Position numbers and translations under genes: made by a program. Under the pieces are notes generated by a model, which saw only the letters and a program-made list of their open reading frames with translations, did no database searches and had not been told where the DNA came from. DNA of 64,000 nucleotides from Deltaproteobacteria bacterium (lineage in GTDB: Bacteria > Myxococcota_A > UBA9160 > SMWR01), in the NCBI GenBank assembly GCA_019310965.1, contig JAFDDG010000011.1, forward strand, positions 61,007-125,006. Reading direction: 5' to 3'. Shown one piece after another: positions 16,131 through 25,123 of this stretch (position 1 is its first letter; each line of letters starts with the position of its first letter).

Positions 16131-17512
16131 TCGGCGCTCTCCAGGGCCGCCAGAATGCGCTGGCCTGTGGCGGAGATGCTGCCCGCACCGAGGGTCATCA
16201 CCAGATCGCCGGGGCGCGCGATGCGCGCCACGCGTTCCGGCAGCTCCTCGAGATCCCGGACGAAGTGCACATCGCGGTGGCCGTGAGCTTCGATTGCCTC
16301 CACCAGATTCGCCGTTTCGATGCCCGGCAGCTTCGGTTCGCCGGCGGCGTAGATCTCGGTCACCAGCAGCACGTCGGCGTCGTTGAAGGCCGCCGTAAAG
16401 TCGTCCCAGAGGTCGCGGGTGCGCGTGTAACGGTGGGGCTGGAAGGCGACCACGATCCGGCCGTCGTGGATTTCGCGGGCCGCCGCCAGGGTCGCGCGGA
16501 TCTCTGCGGGGTGATGGCCGTAGTCGTCGACCAACGCCACGCCCCGGGCGCTGCCCTTGCGCTCGAAACGGCGCTCGATGCCGACGAAGCTCGCCAGCGC
16601 CTCGGCGGCCACCGGGAAGGGCACCTCGAGTTCGAGAGCGATCGCCAGCGTGGCCAGTGCGTTCTGTACGTTGTGCCGCCCCGGCAGTGGGAGCCCGACC
16701 TCGCCGAGCGGCGTGTCGCGGCGGCGCACTGCGAAGCGCGTGCCGTGGCCTTCGCTGCGCACATCCGAGGCCACCAGATCGGCCTGGGAGGCGAAGCCGT
16801 ACGTGACCGTGCGGCGCGTCATTTTCGGCAGGATCGCCTGCACGCCCGGGTGATCGAGACACAGCACCGCGAGTCCCCAGAAGGGCACCCGGTTTGCAAA
16901 GGCGACGAAGGCCTCTTCGAGGGCCGCGTAGCTTCCGTAGTGGTCGAGGTGCTCCGAATCGATGTTGGTGATCACCCCGATCACCGGCGCCAGGCGCAAG
17001 AACGAGCCGTCGCTCTCGTCGGCTTCGGCCACCAGCAGTTCGCCGGCTCCGAGCCGCGTAGTCGTCGGCGATGCGTCCGATGCCAACACGCGACCGCCGA
17101 TGACTGCCGTCGGGTCGAGGCCCGCCGCGCCGAGCACGTGCGCCACCAGCGATGTGGTGGTCGTCTTGCCATGGCTGCCGGCCACCGCGATGCCTTCTTT
17201 GAGTCGCATCACCTCGGCCAGCATCTCTGCGCGCGGAATCACCGGGATCTTGCGGTGCTCGGCCTCCAGTAGTTCCGGATTGTCTCCGCGCACCGCGGAC
17301 GAGTAGACGACCACGTCCGCATCCCCGAGTCGTTCTGCGGCGTGGCCGATGGCGACGTCGACTCCGAGGCCGCGCAGCCGCTCGATGCTGGGGCCGTCCC
17401 GCAAGTCGGAGCCGCCCACCCGATAGCCCTGGTTGTGCAGCAGCTCCGCCAGGCCGCACATACCGATGCCGCCGATCCCCACGAAATGAACGTGCTGGAT
17501 GCGCCGACGCAT
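16127..17512 (-). CDS. murC: UDP-N-acetylmuramate--L-alanine ligase
   Basis: 461 residues. It adds L-Ala to UDP-MurNAc using ATP. The N-terminal Rossmann motif is 'FVGIGGIGMCGLAELL', the ATP loop is 'AGSHGKTTTT' (~111-120), and 'GIERRFERKGSARGVALVDD' is the MurC-type C-terminal motif. The ATG shares one base with the murG stop (TGATG), so translation is coupled. Confidence 0.97.
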   Translation of the reverse strand: MRRRIQHVHFVGIGGIGMCGLAELLHNQGYRVGGSDLRDGPSIERLRGLGVDVAIGHAAERLGDADVVVYSSAVRGDNPELLEAEHRKIPVIPRAEMLAEVMRLKEGIAVAGSHGKTTTTSLVAHVLGAAGLDPTAVIGGRVLASDASPTTTRLGAGELLVAEADESDGSFLRLAPVIGVITNIDSEHLDHYGSYAALEEAFVAFANRVPFWGLAVLCLDHPGVQAILPKMTRRTVTYGFASQADLVASDVRSEGHGTRFAVRRRDTPLGEVGLPLPGRHNVQNALATLAIALELEVPFPVAAEALASFVGIERRFERKGSARGVALVDDYGHHPAEIRATLAAAREIHDGRIVVAFQPHRYTRTRDLWDDFTAAFNDADVLLVTEIYAAGEPKLPGIETANLVEAIEAHGHRDVHFVRDLEELPERVARIARPGDLVMTLGAGSISATGQRILAALESAE

Positions 17513-18603
17513 CAGTCCTCTCCCTCGTCCGCGAGCAGTGCCGCACACTCGGCGACGATGCGTTCCGCGGCATCCGGCCGCGCCAGCGCCCGGGCCTTGC
17601 GGCCCATGGCGACGAGCTCGCCCGGTGACTCGAATACCCCCTGCAGCACACCGGCCAGCGCACCGAGGGGGGTGTCGAGCAAACGCCCGGCGCCGGCATC
17701 GGCGAGGGCGCGTGCGTTGGCGCGCTGGTGATCGTCTGCCGCGTAAGGATAGGGCACGAGCAGCGCGGGCAAACCCGCCAGCGCCAATTCGGCCACGGTG
17801 AGTGCGCCGGAGCGGCACAGCGCCAGATCGGCCCAGGCGTAGCGGCCGGGCATGTCCGGCTCGAAGGCCACCACCTCGGCCTGTACGCCGGCCGCCGCGT
17901 AGGCCCGGGTCACTCGCTCCTGGTCGGCGGGGCCGGTCTGGTGAAATATCTGGATGTGGCGGCCCAGCGCCGGGGCCGCTTCGATCATGGCGTCGTTGAG
18001 CTGCCGCGCGCCTTGGCTGCCCCCGAAGACCAGCAGCCGGAAGGGAGCCGCGGGGGTGCGCCGCTCTGCCTGGCTAGCGAAGACCTCCAGCAGCGCGCGC
18101 CGCAACGGGATGCCGCAGACTCGCGCCGGCTCCCGGCCCGAAGGGCCAAAGGACGCAGCGGCGGCCTCGAAGCCGAGAAAGACGCGCCGCGCGAAGCGGG
18201 CGGCCGCCAGATTGGCGCGTCCCGGGATCGCGTTGGGCTCGACCAGTGCGATCGGCAACCGGCGCAGCACCGCCGCCGCCACCGCTGGCACCGAGGCGTA
18301 GCCCCCCACCGAGACCACGATTTCCACATTGCGCCGTCCGAGCTCGCGCCAGGCCGCAAAGCAGGCGGCGGCCAGGGCCGGCAGCGCGGCGAGCCGCCCG
18401 AGAAACCCCTGCCCCATCAGCTGTCGCGCTGGCAGCGCCACGAGCTCGAAGCCCGCCTGCGGCACGAGCTTCGACTCGAGTCCCAACCGCCCGCCCATTA
18501 CCAGGACATCGTCCCCGCGTTCGCGGATGCGCTCGGCGAGCGCGAGTGCCGGAGTGACGTGTCCTCCGGTGCCTCCGCCGGCAACGACCCAGCGCTGGCT
18601 CAA
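17512..18603 (-). CDS. murG: UDP-GlcNAc:lipid I N-acetylglucosaminyltransferase (MurG)
   Basis: 363 residues from a TTG that overlaps the ftsW stop (TTGA), with a GGGAGGG ribosome site just upstream. MurG forms lipid II on the inner membrane face. The N-terminal 'VAGGGTGGHVTPALALA' loop and the C-terminal 'CRSGALTVAELALAGLPALL' nucleotide-sugar motif are clear. There is no ATG in the first 40 residues, so TTG is the only start consistent with the family N-terminus. Confidence 0.97.
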   Translation of the reverse strand: MSQRWVVAGGGTGGHVTPALALAERIRERGDDVLVMGGRLGLESKLVPQAGFELVALPARQLMGQGFLGRLAALPALAAACFAAWRELGRRNVEIVVSVGGYASVPAVAAAVLRRLPIALVEPNAIPGRANLAAARFARRVFLGFEAAAASFGPSGREPARVCGIPLRRALLEVFASQAERRTPAAPFRLLVFGGSQGARQLNDAMIEAAPALGRHIQIFHQTGPADQERVTRAYAAAGVQAEVVAFEPDMPGRYAWADLALCRSGALTVAELALAGLPALLVPYPYAADDHQRANARALADAGAGRLLDTPLGALAGVLQGVFESPGELVAMGRKARALARPDAAERIVAECAALLADEGED

Positions 18604-19802
18604 CGGGCCCTCCCGCGCTGCGGCGCGTGCCGCTTTTGCCGCCCGCGGGCGGGGTGGGCGGCCTCCACCGCCGCGATGCGCAGCAGGACGCCGAGCGCCA
18701 GTGCGCAGACCGCCAACGAGTTCGAGCCGAACGAGATGAAGGGCAGCGTGAAGCCGGTGGTCGGCAGGCAGCCCATCACCACCCCCGCGTTGACCGCGGC
18801 GGGAATTACCAGGAAGGCGGTCATCGCGAAGGCCAGCAGCTGGGCAAAGGGATCCTCGGCACGGCGCGCGATGCGAAGCCCCGCGAGCGCGAGGGCCGCA
18901 AAGGCGCCGAGCACGATCAGCACACCCACGAGCCCGAGCTCTTCTGCGACGACCGAGAGGATGAAGTCCGTGTGGGCCTCCGGCAGGTAGGACAGTTTCT
19001 GGCGGCCGTCGCCGAGGCCGACGCCGAGGGTGCCGCCGCGCCCGAAGGCCACGAACGACTGCACCAGCTGGAAGCCTTCCGCTCGGGCGTTCTCCCAGGG
19101 CGCCAGGAAACCCTTCCAACGCGCCAGCGCGTACGGGTGCGTCGCGCTGTAGACCGTCAGCACGCCGATGCCGCCAGCGGCCAGCGCGCAGAGGCGGGTC
19201 ATGCGCGCGCCGGCAACGAAGAGCAGGGAGCCCACGAGCAGGGCGAGCAGCGCCGCGCTGCCGAAGTCCGGCTGCAGCGCCAGCAGGCCCGCCGGCAACG
19301 CCATCAGCGCGATGCAGCGCAGCAGCGTGCGATCGCTGTCCGGGCGTGCGCGCGCCAGCATCGACGTCACGGCCAGCAACGTGGCGAAGCGGGCGATCTC
19401 GGCCGCCTGCAGGCTGCCGGGCAGCCCCGGAAGCGGCAGCCAGCGCCGTGCGCCATTGGCCTCGATGCCGAAGACCAGGGTGGCGATCAACAGCACGATC
19501 CCCAACGCCCAGAGCGGCAGTGCCGACCAACGCCAGAAGGAGAGCGGCGTGCGCAGGGCGATGGCCACCAGCAAGGTGCCTGCGCTCAGCGCCGCCAGGT
19601 GGCGCACGAAGTGCGGTGGCAGTGGGTTGCCCATCGTCAGTGGCGCGGTGGTGCTGTAGATCATCACCACGCCGATGGCGGCGAGCGCGGCGGCGGCGGC
19701 CACCACGCTGCCGTCGAGTGCGCTGGCTGCGGGCGTTTCGGCCGGTGCCGCGCGGCGCGTGCGTGCGTGTCCGTTCGCGGCGGCGCTGTGTCCTCGTCTC
19801 AC
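18600..19802 (-). CDS. ftsW: peptidoglycan glycosyltransferase FtsW (SEDS family)
   Basis: 400 residues from GTG overlapping the murD stop (GTGA). A hydrophilic N-terminus of about 35 residues precedes ten or so membrane helices. SEDS landmarks: 'LQPDFGSAALL' (catalytic Asp region), 'YLPEAHTDFILSVVAEELG' and 'LPTTGFTLPFISFG'. It polymerises lipid II together with FtsI at the septum. Confidence 0.97.
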   Translation of the reverse strand: MRRGHSAAANGHARTRRAAPAETPAASALDGSVVAAAAALAAIGVVMIYSTTAPLTMGNPLPPHFVRHLAALSAGTLLVAIALRTPLSFWRWSALPLWALGIVLLIATLVFGIEANGARRWLPLPGLPGSLQAAEIARFATLLAVTSMLARARPDSDRTLLRCIALMALPAGLLALQPDFGSAALLALLVGSLLFVAGARMTRLCALAAGGIGVLTVYSATHPYALARWKGFLAPWENARAEGFQLVQSFVAFGRGGTLGVGLGDGRQKLSYLPEAHTDFILSVVAEELGLVGVLIVLGAFAALALAGLRIARRAEDPFAQLLAFAMTAFLVIPAAVNAGVVMGCLPTTGFTLPFISFGSNSLAVCALALGVLLRIAAVEAAHPARGRQKRHAPQRGRAR

Positions 19803-21127
19803 CCCTGGTTCTCCTCGAGCGCGTGCACCGCCGCGCGAAAGCACTCGCCGCGGGCGGCGAAGTCGCGAAACTGGTCCTGGCTGGCGCAGGCCGGTGCCAG
19901 CAAGACGACATCGCCGGGCCGGGCCAGCTCGGCCGCCGTGCGCACTGCCGCATCGAGACAGGTCGCCGCGTGCGTGGGGACGCGTCCTGCGAGTGCGTCC
20001 TTCAACGTGTCGGCGCTCTCGCCGATCAGCACGGCGGCGCGCGCGCGGCGCGCGGCGGAATCGGTGAGTGAGTCGAACGCGAGTCCCTTGCCGCGGCCGC
20101 CGGCGATCCAGACGACCGGCGCCTGGCAGCTTTCGAGCGCGCGAAGTGCGGCGGCCGGGTTCGTGGCCTTCGAGTCGTTTACGTAGCTCACACCGGCCAC
20201 GCGAGCGATGCGCTCCATCCTGTGCGGCAAGCCGGTGAACGTCGCGATGCCGGTCGCCGCGCGCTCGACGTCGCAGCCGAACGCCCAGATGGCCGCCAGC
20301 GCCGCCAGTGCATTCTCGCGGTTGTGCCGGCCGGCGAGCTGCAGCTGCAGCTCCACGCGTAGTGGCGCCGCGCCGGGCGCCGCCAGCACCGCGGTGTCCC
20401 CGTCGAGCCATGCGCCCTCTTCGAGTGCGCCGTGGCTGCGCAGGCCGACGACGCGACCCCGCGCCCGTGCGGCGAGCTCGCGCGTGGCGGCGCTCTCGAA
20501 GTCGAGAACCGCCACGTCATCCGGCTGCTGGTTCTCGAGGATGCGCGCCTTGGCGTCGCGATACGCATCGAAGCTTCCGTGGCGGTCGAGATGGTCCGGC
20601 GTGATGTTGAGCACCACGGCGACTCGCGGGCGAAAGGTCTCGATCGTCTCCAGCTGGAACGACGAAACCTCGAGCACGGCGACGTCGAGGGGGGCGCCCA
20701 CGAGCTCGAGCGCCGCGTCGCCGACGTTGCCCGCGGCCCTTGCGCGCAGTCCGGCCGCGCACAATCCGGCCTCGACGAGGCGGGTGACGGTGCTCTTCCC
20801 GTTCGTGCCCGTGACCGCGACGATCGGCACCGCCAGCGCGCGGTAGGCCAGCTCGACGTCGCCCCAGACACGGCGTGCGCCGGCTCGGTAGCGCTGCGGC
20901 GGGACACCCGGACTCGGTACGACCAGATCGAAGTCGGCGGCGTCGGGGAACGGGGCGCCGAGCTGCGTTGCGATCGCGGCGTCCAGCTCGTCGGAGTCGA
21001 GGTCTGCGGCGTCGCGCTCATCGGCAGCGATGACCCGCGCTCCGCGCGCGGCGCAGAAATTTGCCGCGCTGCGCCCGGTGACGCCTAGGCCGAGCACGAG
21101 CACGTGCTTCCCCGCCAGCTCTTCCAT
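19799..21127 (-). CDS. murD: UDP-N-acetylmuramoyl-L-alanine--D-glutamate ligase
   Basis: 442 residues. It adds D-Glu to UDP-MurNAc-L-Ala. 'HVLVLGLGVTGRSAANF' is the N-terminal nucleotide fold, 'VTGTNGKSTVT' (~105-115) the ATP loop, 'NITPDHLDRH' and 'FTGLPHRMERI' the later ligase motifs, and 'YVNDSKATNPAA' the C-terminal domain. Its ATG shares a base with the mraY stop (TGATG). Confidence 0.97.
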   Translation of the reverse strand: MEELAGKHVLVLGLGVTGRSAANFCAARGARVIAADERDAADLDSDELDAAIATQLGAPFPDAADFDLVVPSPGVPPQRYRAGARRVWGDVELAYRALAVPIVAVTGTNGKSTVTRLVEAGLCAAGLRARAAGNVGDAALELVGAPLDVAVLEVSSFQLETIETFRPRVAVVLNITPDHLDRHGSFDAYRDAKARILENQQPDDVAVLDFESAATRELAARARGRVVGLRSHGALEEGAWLDGDTAVLAAPGAAPLRVELQLQLAGRHNRENALAALAAIWAFGCDVERAATGIATFTGLPHRMERIARVAGVSYVNDSKATNPAAALRALESCQAPVVWIAGGRGKGLAFDSLTDSAARRARAAVLIGESADTLKDALAGRVPTHAATCLDAAVRTAAELARPGDVVLLAPACASQDQFRDFAARGECFRAAVHALEENQG

Positions 21128-22200
21128 CAGCGCAACTTCAGCGACGAAAGGGCGACCAATCCGAGGATCGCCGAGATGATCCAGAAGCGGACCACGATCT
21201 TCTGCTCGGGCCAGCCGAGTTTTTCGAAGTGATGGTGGATCGGTGCCATCAAGAAGACGCGCTTGCCGGTGAGCTTGAAGGACGCGACCTGAATCGCGAC
21301 CGAGAGCGTCTCGACCACGAAGATGCCGCCGACCACCGCGAGCAGCACTTCCTGGCGAATCAGTACGGCGATGGTGCCGAGTGCTCCGCCGAGGGCGAGG
21401 GAGCCGACGTCGCCCATGAAGAGCTGCGCCGGCGAGGCGTTGAACCACAGGAAGCCGAGCCCGCCGCCGAGCATTGCGCCGCAGAAGATCGCGAGCTCGC
21501 CGGACTCGGGCACCCGCTTGATGGCCAGGTACTCGGCGATGCCCGCGTGCCCGGCTGCGTAGGAGAGGATCAGGAAGGTTCCGGCGGTGATCATCACAGG
21601 ACCGATGGCGAGTCCATCGAGTCCGTCGGTGAGGTTCACGGCGTTGCTGGTGCCCACGATGATGAACGTCGCCACCGGGATGTAGACCCACCCCAGATGC
21701 GGCGTGAAGTTCTTGAAGAAGGGCACCGCGAGCTGTGCATCGAAGCCCGGGTCGGTGTAAATGGCGATTGCCACTGCCAGGGCGATGGCGGTCTGCCAGA
21801 AGAGCTTCATGCGCGCCGAGATGCCGCCGGAGTGTCCTTCGGTGACCTTGCGGTAGTCGTCGATGAAGCCGAGTAGGCCGAAGCCACTGGTAACGCCGAT
21901 GACCGTCCAGACGAAGCGGTTGTCGAAGTTCGACCAGAGCGCCACAGACACCAGCAGCGAGAGCAGGATCAGCAGGCCGCCCATGGTCGGTGTGCCGGCC
22001 TTGTCCTGATGGGCGGGTCCGATCTCGCGGATCGGCTGGCCCACTCGCAAGCTCGCCAGCTTGCGAATCAACGGCGGGCCCACCATGAACGCGATGAAGA
22101 GCGCAGTCAGCGTTGCAGCGCCGGTGCGGAAGGTGATGTAGCGGAAGACGTTGAACGCTCCGATGTCTGGAGCGAGTGGGTAGAGCAGGTGATAGAACAT
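21127..22200 (-). CDS. mraY: phospho-N-acetylmuramoyl-pentapeptide transferase
   Basis: 357 residues with about ten membrane helices. It attaches phospho-MurNAc-pentapeptide to undecaprenyl phosphate (lipid I). Signature regions are 'AGTPTMGGLLIL', 'GFIDDYRKV', 'NLTDGLDGLAIG' and 'MAPIHHHFEKLGWPE', the last carrying the conserved His cluster. The ATG shares one base with the murF stop. The upstream in-frame extension is not family-like and was left out. Confidence 0.98.
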   Translation of the reverse strand: MFYHLLYPLAPDIGAFNVFRYITFRTGAATLTALFIAFMVGPPLIRKLASLRVGQPIREIGPAHQDKAGTPTMGGLLILLSLLVSVALWSNFDNRFVWTVIGVTSGFGLLGFIDDYRKVTEGHSGGISARMKLFWQTAIALAVAIAIYTDPGFDAQLAVPFFKNFTPHLGWVYIPVATFIIVGTSNAVNLTDGLDGLAIGPVMITAGTFLILSYAAGHAGIAEYLAIKRVPESGELAIFCGAMLGGGLGFLWFNASPAQLFMGDVGSLALGGALGTIAVLIRQEVLLAVVGGIFVVETLSVAIQVASFKLTGKRVFLMAPIHHHFEKLGWPEQKIVVRFWIISAILGLVALSSLKLR

Positions 22201-23594
22201 CAGGTGTGGGCCTCTGCTTCGAGGTGTGTTCCGACGCGCTCCATACGCATGGAGCGAGAGCCCTTCAAGAGCACCCAATCGCCGCGGCGGGCGAGCGAGC
22301 GCACCGGAGCGCCCGCAGCCTCGCTGGTCTCGACGCATTGGATACGATCGGCGGGCATGCCGGCGGCGCGCGCAGCCTCTGCGACGTGCTCCGCCTGGGA
22401 GCCGGCGGCCACCATGTAGTCGATGCCGAGGGTCGCCACCAGGCGGCCTGCCTCGCGGTGTGCCTTGTCGGCGGCCTCGCCGAGTTCGCCCATATCACCG
22501 AGTACTGCGATGCGCCGCCCGCTTCCCGAGGTCGCCAGCAGTCGCAGCGCGACCTCCATCGACTGGGGATTGGCGTTGTACGAATCGTCGATCAGCACCA
22601 CGCCGTCAGGCAACTCGCGCCGCTCGAGGCGTCCCGACACGCCGTGGTAGCGAGCCAAGCCCGTGGCGATCTCGTCTGCGGCCGCTCCGGCGGCGAACGC
22701 CGCGGCGGCCGCGCAGAGTGCGTTCTGGATCGTGGTCTCGCCGAGTCCGGCCACGCGCACCTCGCAACGTGCGTCGGGCAGGTGCAGCGTGAAGCAGAAC
22801 GCGCCATCGCCGGCCTCCACGTCCTGTGCGCGAACGTCCGCCGTGTCGCCGCGGCCGAAGCGCAGCACGCGGCCGGGTGCGCGCTTCGCCAGCGTTTCGG
22901 CGAAGTCGTCTGCGTCGTTCACCACGGCCACGCCGTCGACGCCGAGCGCTGCAATGAGATCGCCCTTTTCCGCGGCGATGTTCTCGCGGCTGCCCAGGTA
23001 CTCGATGTGCGCGGTGCCGACGTTGGTCACCGCCGCCACCGTTGGCTTTGCGATCGCTGCCAGCTCTGCTATTTCGCCGCGGTGGTTCATGCCGAGCTCG
23101 ATCACGGCGCGTCGGTGCTCCGGTGCGCGGGCCAGCAACGTCAGCGGAAGCCCAAAGTGGTTGTTCAGGTTGCCCTGGGTGGCCAGCGTGTGCGCGCCCA
23201 CCGATAGGATCGCCGCGCACATCTCCTTGGTGGTGGTCTTGCCGTTGCTGCCGGTGATGCCGACCAGCGGTCCGTCGAAGCGATCGCGGTGGCCCGCGGC
23301 CAGGGCACCGAGGGCCCGGGTCGTGTCGTCGACGGCGATTGCTGCGACTCGCGCCGGAAGCTCGGGTAGCGCGCGGCCCCGCCTCACCAACAACGCGGCG
23401 GCGCCGGCATCGATCACCTGGGACAAGAAGTCGTGTCCGTCGTGGCGCGGTCCCTCGATCGCCACGAACATGCCTCCCGTCGCGACGCTTCGGCTGTCGA
23501 TCGCAACGCCGGCGATGCGCGCATCGGAATCGCCGGCCACCAGAATGCCGCCGGTCCACGCGATTGCATCCGCAGCGCTGAATGCTGTGCTCAC
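22200..23594 (-). CDS. murF: UDP-MurNAc-tripeptide--D-alanyl-D-alanine ligase
   Basis: 464 residues from GTG overlapping the murE stop (GTGA). It adds D-Ala-D-Ala to the tripeptide precursor. The ATP loop is 'GITGSNGKTTTKEM' (~112-125); 'LGMNHRGEI' and 'LIDDSYNANPQSMEVAL' are MurF-specific motifs. The D-Ala-D-Ala ligase (Ddl) that makes its substrate is not in this window. Confidence 0.97.
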   Translation of the reverse strand: MSTAFSAADAIAWTGGILVAGDSDARIAGVAIDSRSVATGGMFVAIEGPRHDGHDFLSQVIDAGAAALLVRRGRALPELPARVAAIAVDDTTRALGALAAGHRDRFDGPLVGITGSNGKTTTKEMCAAILSVGAHTLATQGNLNNHFGLPLTLLARAPEHRRAVIELGMNHRGEIAELAAIAKPTVAAVTNVGTAHIEYLGSRENIAAEKGDLIAALGVDGVAVVNDADDFAETLAKRAPGRVLRFGRGDTADVRAQDVEAGDGAFCFTLHLPDARCEVRVAGLGETTIQNALCAAAAAFAAGAAADEIATGLARYHGVSGRLERRELPDGVVLIDDSYNANPQSMEVALRLLATSGSGRRIAVLGDMGELGEAADKAHREAGRLVATLGIDYMVAAGSQAEHVAEAARAAGMPADRIQCVETSEAAGAPVRSLARRGDWVLLKGSRSMRMERVGTHLEAEAHT

Positions 23595-25123
23595 GGCGCC
23601 TCCCGCAGACGCAGGGCGTGGCGCACCTCGTCGGGATCGCTGAAGGGCAGCTTCTTGCGTCCGACGATCTGGTAATCCTCGTGGCCCTTCCCGGCGATTG
23701 CCACCGTGTCCTGCGGGCGCGCCATGGTGATGGCCAGCTGGATGGCTTCGCGCCGATCGACGATCACGCTGTAGCCGCTCTCGGTCGCATCGAGCCGTTC
23801 CGGAGCCACGAGTTCGAGCTTGTCGAGACCCACAGCTGCGTCGCTGAGGATGCGCTCCGGCGCTTCCGTGCGCGGATTGTCGCTGGTGGCGAGTACCCGA
23901 TCGCTCAGCCTCGCCGCGGCCTGGGCCATCAGCGGCCGCTTGCTGCGGTCGCGATCGCCGCCGCAGCCAAAGACGGTGATCAGGCGGCCGTCCGTGAGCG
24001 GGCGCAGAGTGGCGAGCAGCTTCGCGACCGCGTCGGGCGTGTGGGCGTAGTCGACGATCACCGTGGGCTCGCCGGCGGTCTCGCCGGCGATGCGTTCGAT
24101 ACGCCCGGGTACCTGCGGGCAGGCGGCGATGCCCTCGGCCAGGGTGTCGCCGGAGATGTCGAGGCCGACCGCGATGCCCGTCGCCACCAGCAGGTTCTCG
24201 AGGTTGAAGTCGCCGAGCAGAGGCAGCGCCACATCGAGCGAGTCCGAGCCGATCCTCAGGCGGGCGCGGGTGCCGTCCATGCGCACCTCGGCGTGCTCGA
24301 GGGCTACCTCCGCGTCGCTGTCGCTGAGTCGCGACACGCGGATCAGCTGCGCGCCGGCGGCCCGGCTCGCCGCCACGAAGGCGGGCGCTGCGGCGTCGTC
24401 GACGTTCACCACGGCACTGGCTCCGGGCGCCAGATGATCGCGGAACAGCCTCACCTTGGCGTCGCGGTAGGCGTCCATCCCGGCGTGAAAGTCCAGGTGG
24501 TCCTGGCTCAGGTTGGTGAAAGCGCCCACCGAGAAGCGACACCCGGCGACCCGCTGGAGTTCGAGGCCGTGGGAGGAGACCTCCATCACCACCGCGTCGA
24601 CGCCGCGGGTGCGCATGTTGCGCAGGGCGCGTTGCAGATCGAGGCTTTCGGGCGTCGTGTTGAGGGAGCGTTCCCGCTCGCCCGGGGAGCGGATCTCGAC
24701 GGTGCCGATGAGCCCCACTCGACGCTGCGCACGGGCCAGGATCGACTCCACCAGATACGTGACGCTGGTCTTGCCGTTGGTTCCGGTCACGCCCACCAGG
24801 TTGAGTTCGTTCGACGGATTGCCGTAGAAACAGCGCGCGATCGGTGCGAGAGCGCGGCGGCTGTCGCGGACGACGAGGGCGGGGCAGTCGCCGAGCTCGA
24901 GCCCCTCCACCGGCGGTTCCACCAGCACGGCGGCTGCGCCGAGTTCGAGAGCCTGGTGCAGGTAGCTGTGCCCGTCGACTTCCGCGCCGCGCAGGGCGCA
25001 GAAGAGATCGCCGGCGGTGACGGCCCGAGAATCGTACGTGACGCCGCGAATCACCGGATCAGCGTGGGGGAGCTCGATGCGGAATGCTGCGGGTACGGCG
25101 TCGACGAGGGAGGAGAGGCGCAT
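23591..25123 (-). CDS. murE: UDP-MurNAc-L-Ala-D-Glu--meso-diaminopimelate ligase
   Basis: 510 residues. The ATP loop is 'GVTGTNGKTSVTYL' (~111-124). The substrate motif DNPR (415-418) is the version that selects meso-diaminopimelate, so the peptidoglycan is of the mDAP type. 'VIVDYAHTPDAV' and 'GKGHEDYQ' are further ligase motifs. The ATG shares one base with the ftsI stop (TGATG). Confidence 0.97.
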   Translation of the reverse strand: MRLSSLVDAVPAAFRIELPHADPVIRGVTYDSRAVTAGDLFCALRGAEVDGHSYLHQALELGAAAVLVEPPVEGLELGDCPALVVRDSRRALAPIARCFYGNPSNELNLVGVTGTNGKTSVTYLVESILARAQRRVGLIGTVEIRSPGERERSLNTTPESLDLQRALRNMRTRGVDAVVMEVSSHGLELQRVAGCRFSVGAFTNLSQDHLDFHAGMDAYRDAKVRLFRDHLAPGASAVVNVDDAAAPAFVAASRAAGAQLIRVSRLSDSDAEVALEHAEVRMDGTRARLRIGSDSLDVALPLLGDFNLENLLVATGIAVGLDISGDTLAEGIAACPQVPGRIERIAGETAGEPTVIVDYAHTPDAVAKLLATLRPLTDGRLITVFGCGGDRDRSKRPLMAQAAARLSDRVLATSDNPRTEAPERILSDAAVGLDKLELVAPERLDATESGYSVIVDRREAIQLAITMARPQDTVAIAGKGHEDYQIVGRKKLPFSDPDEVRHALRLREAP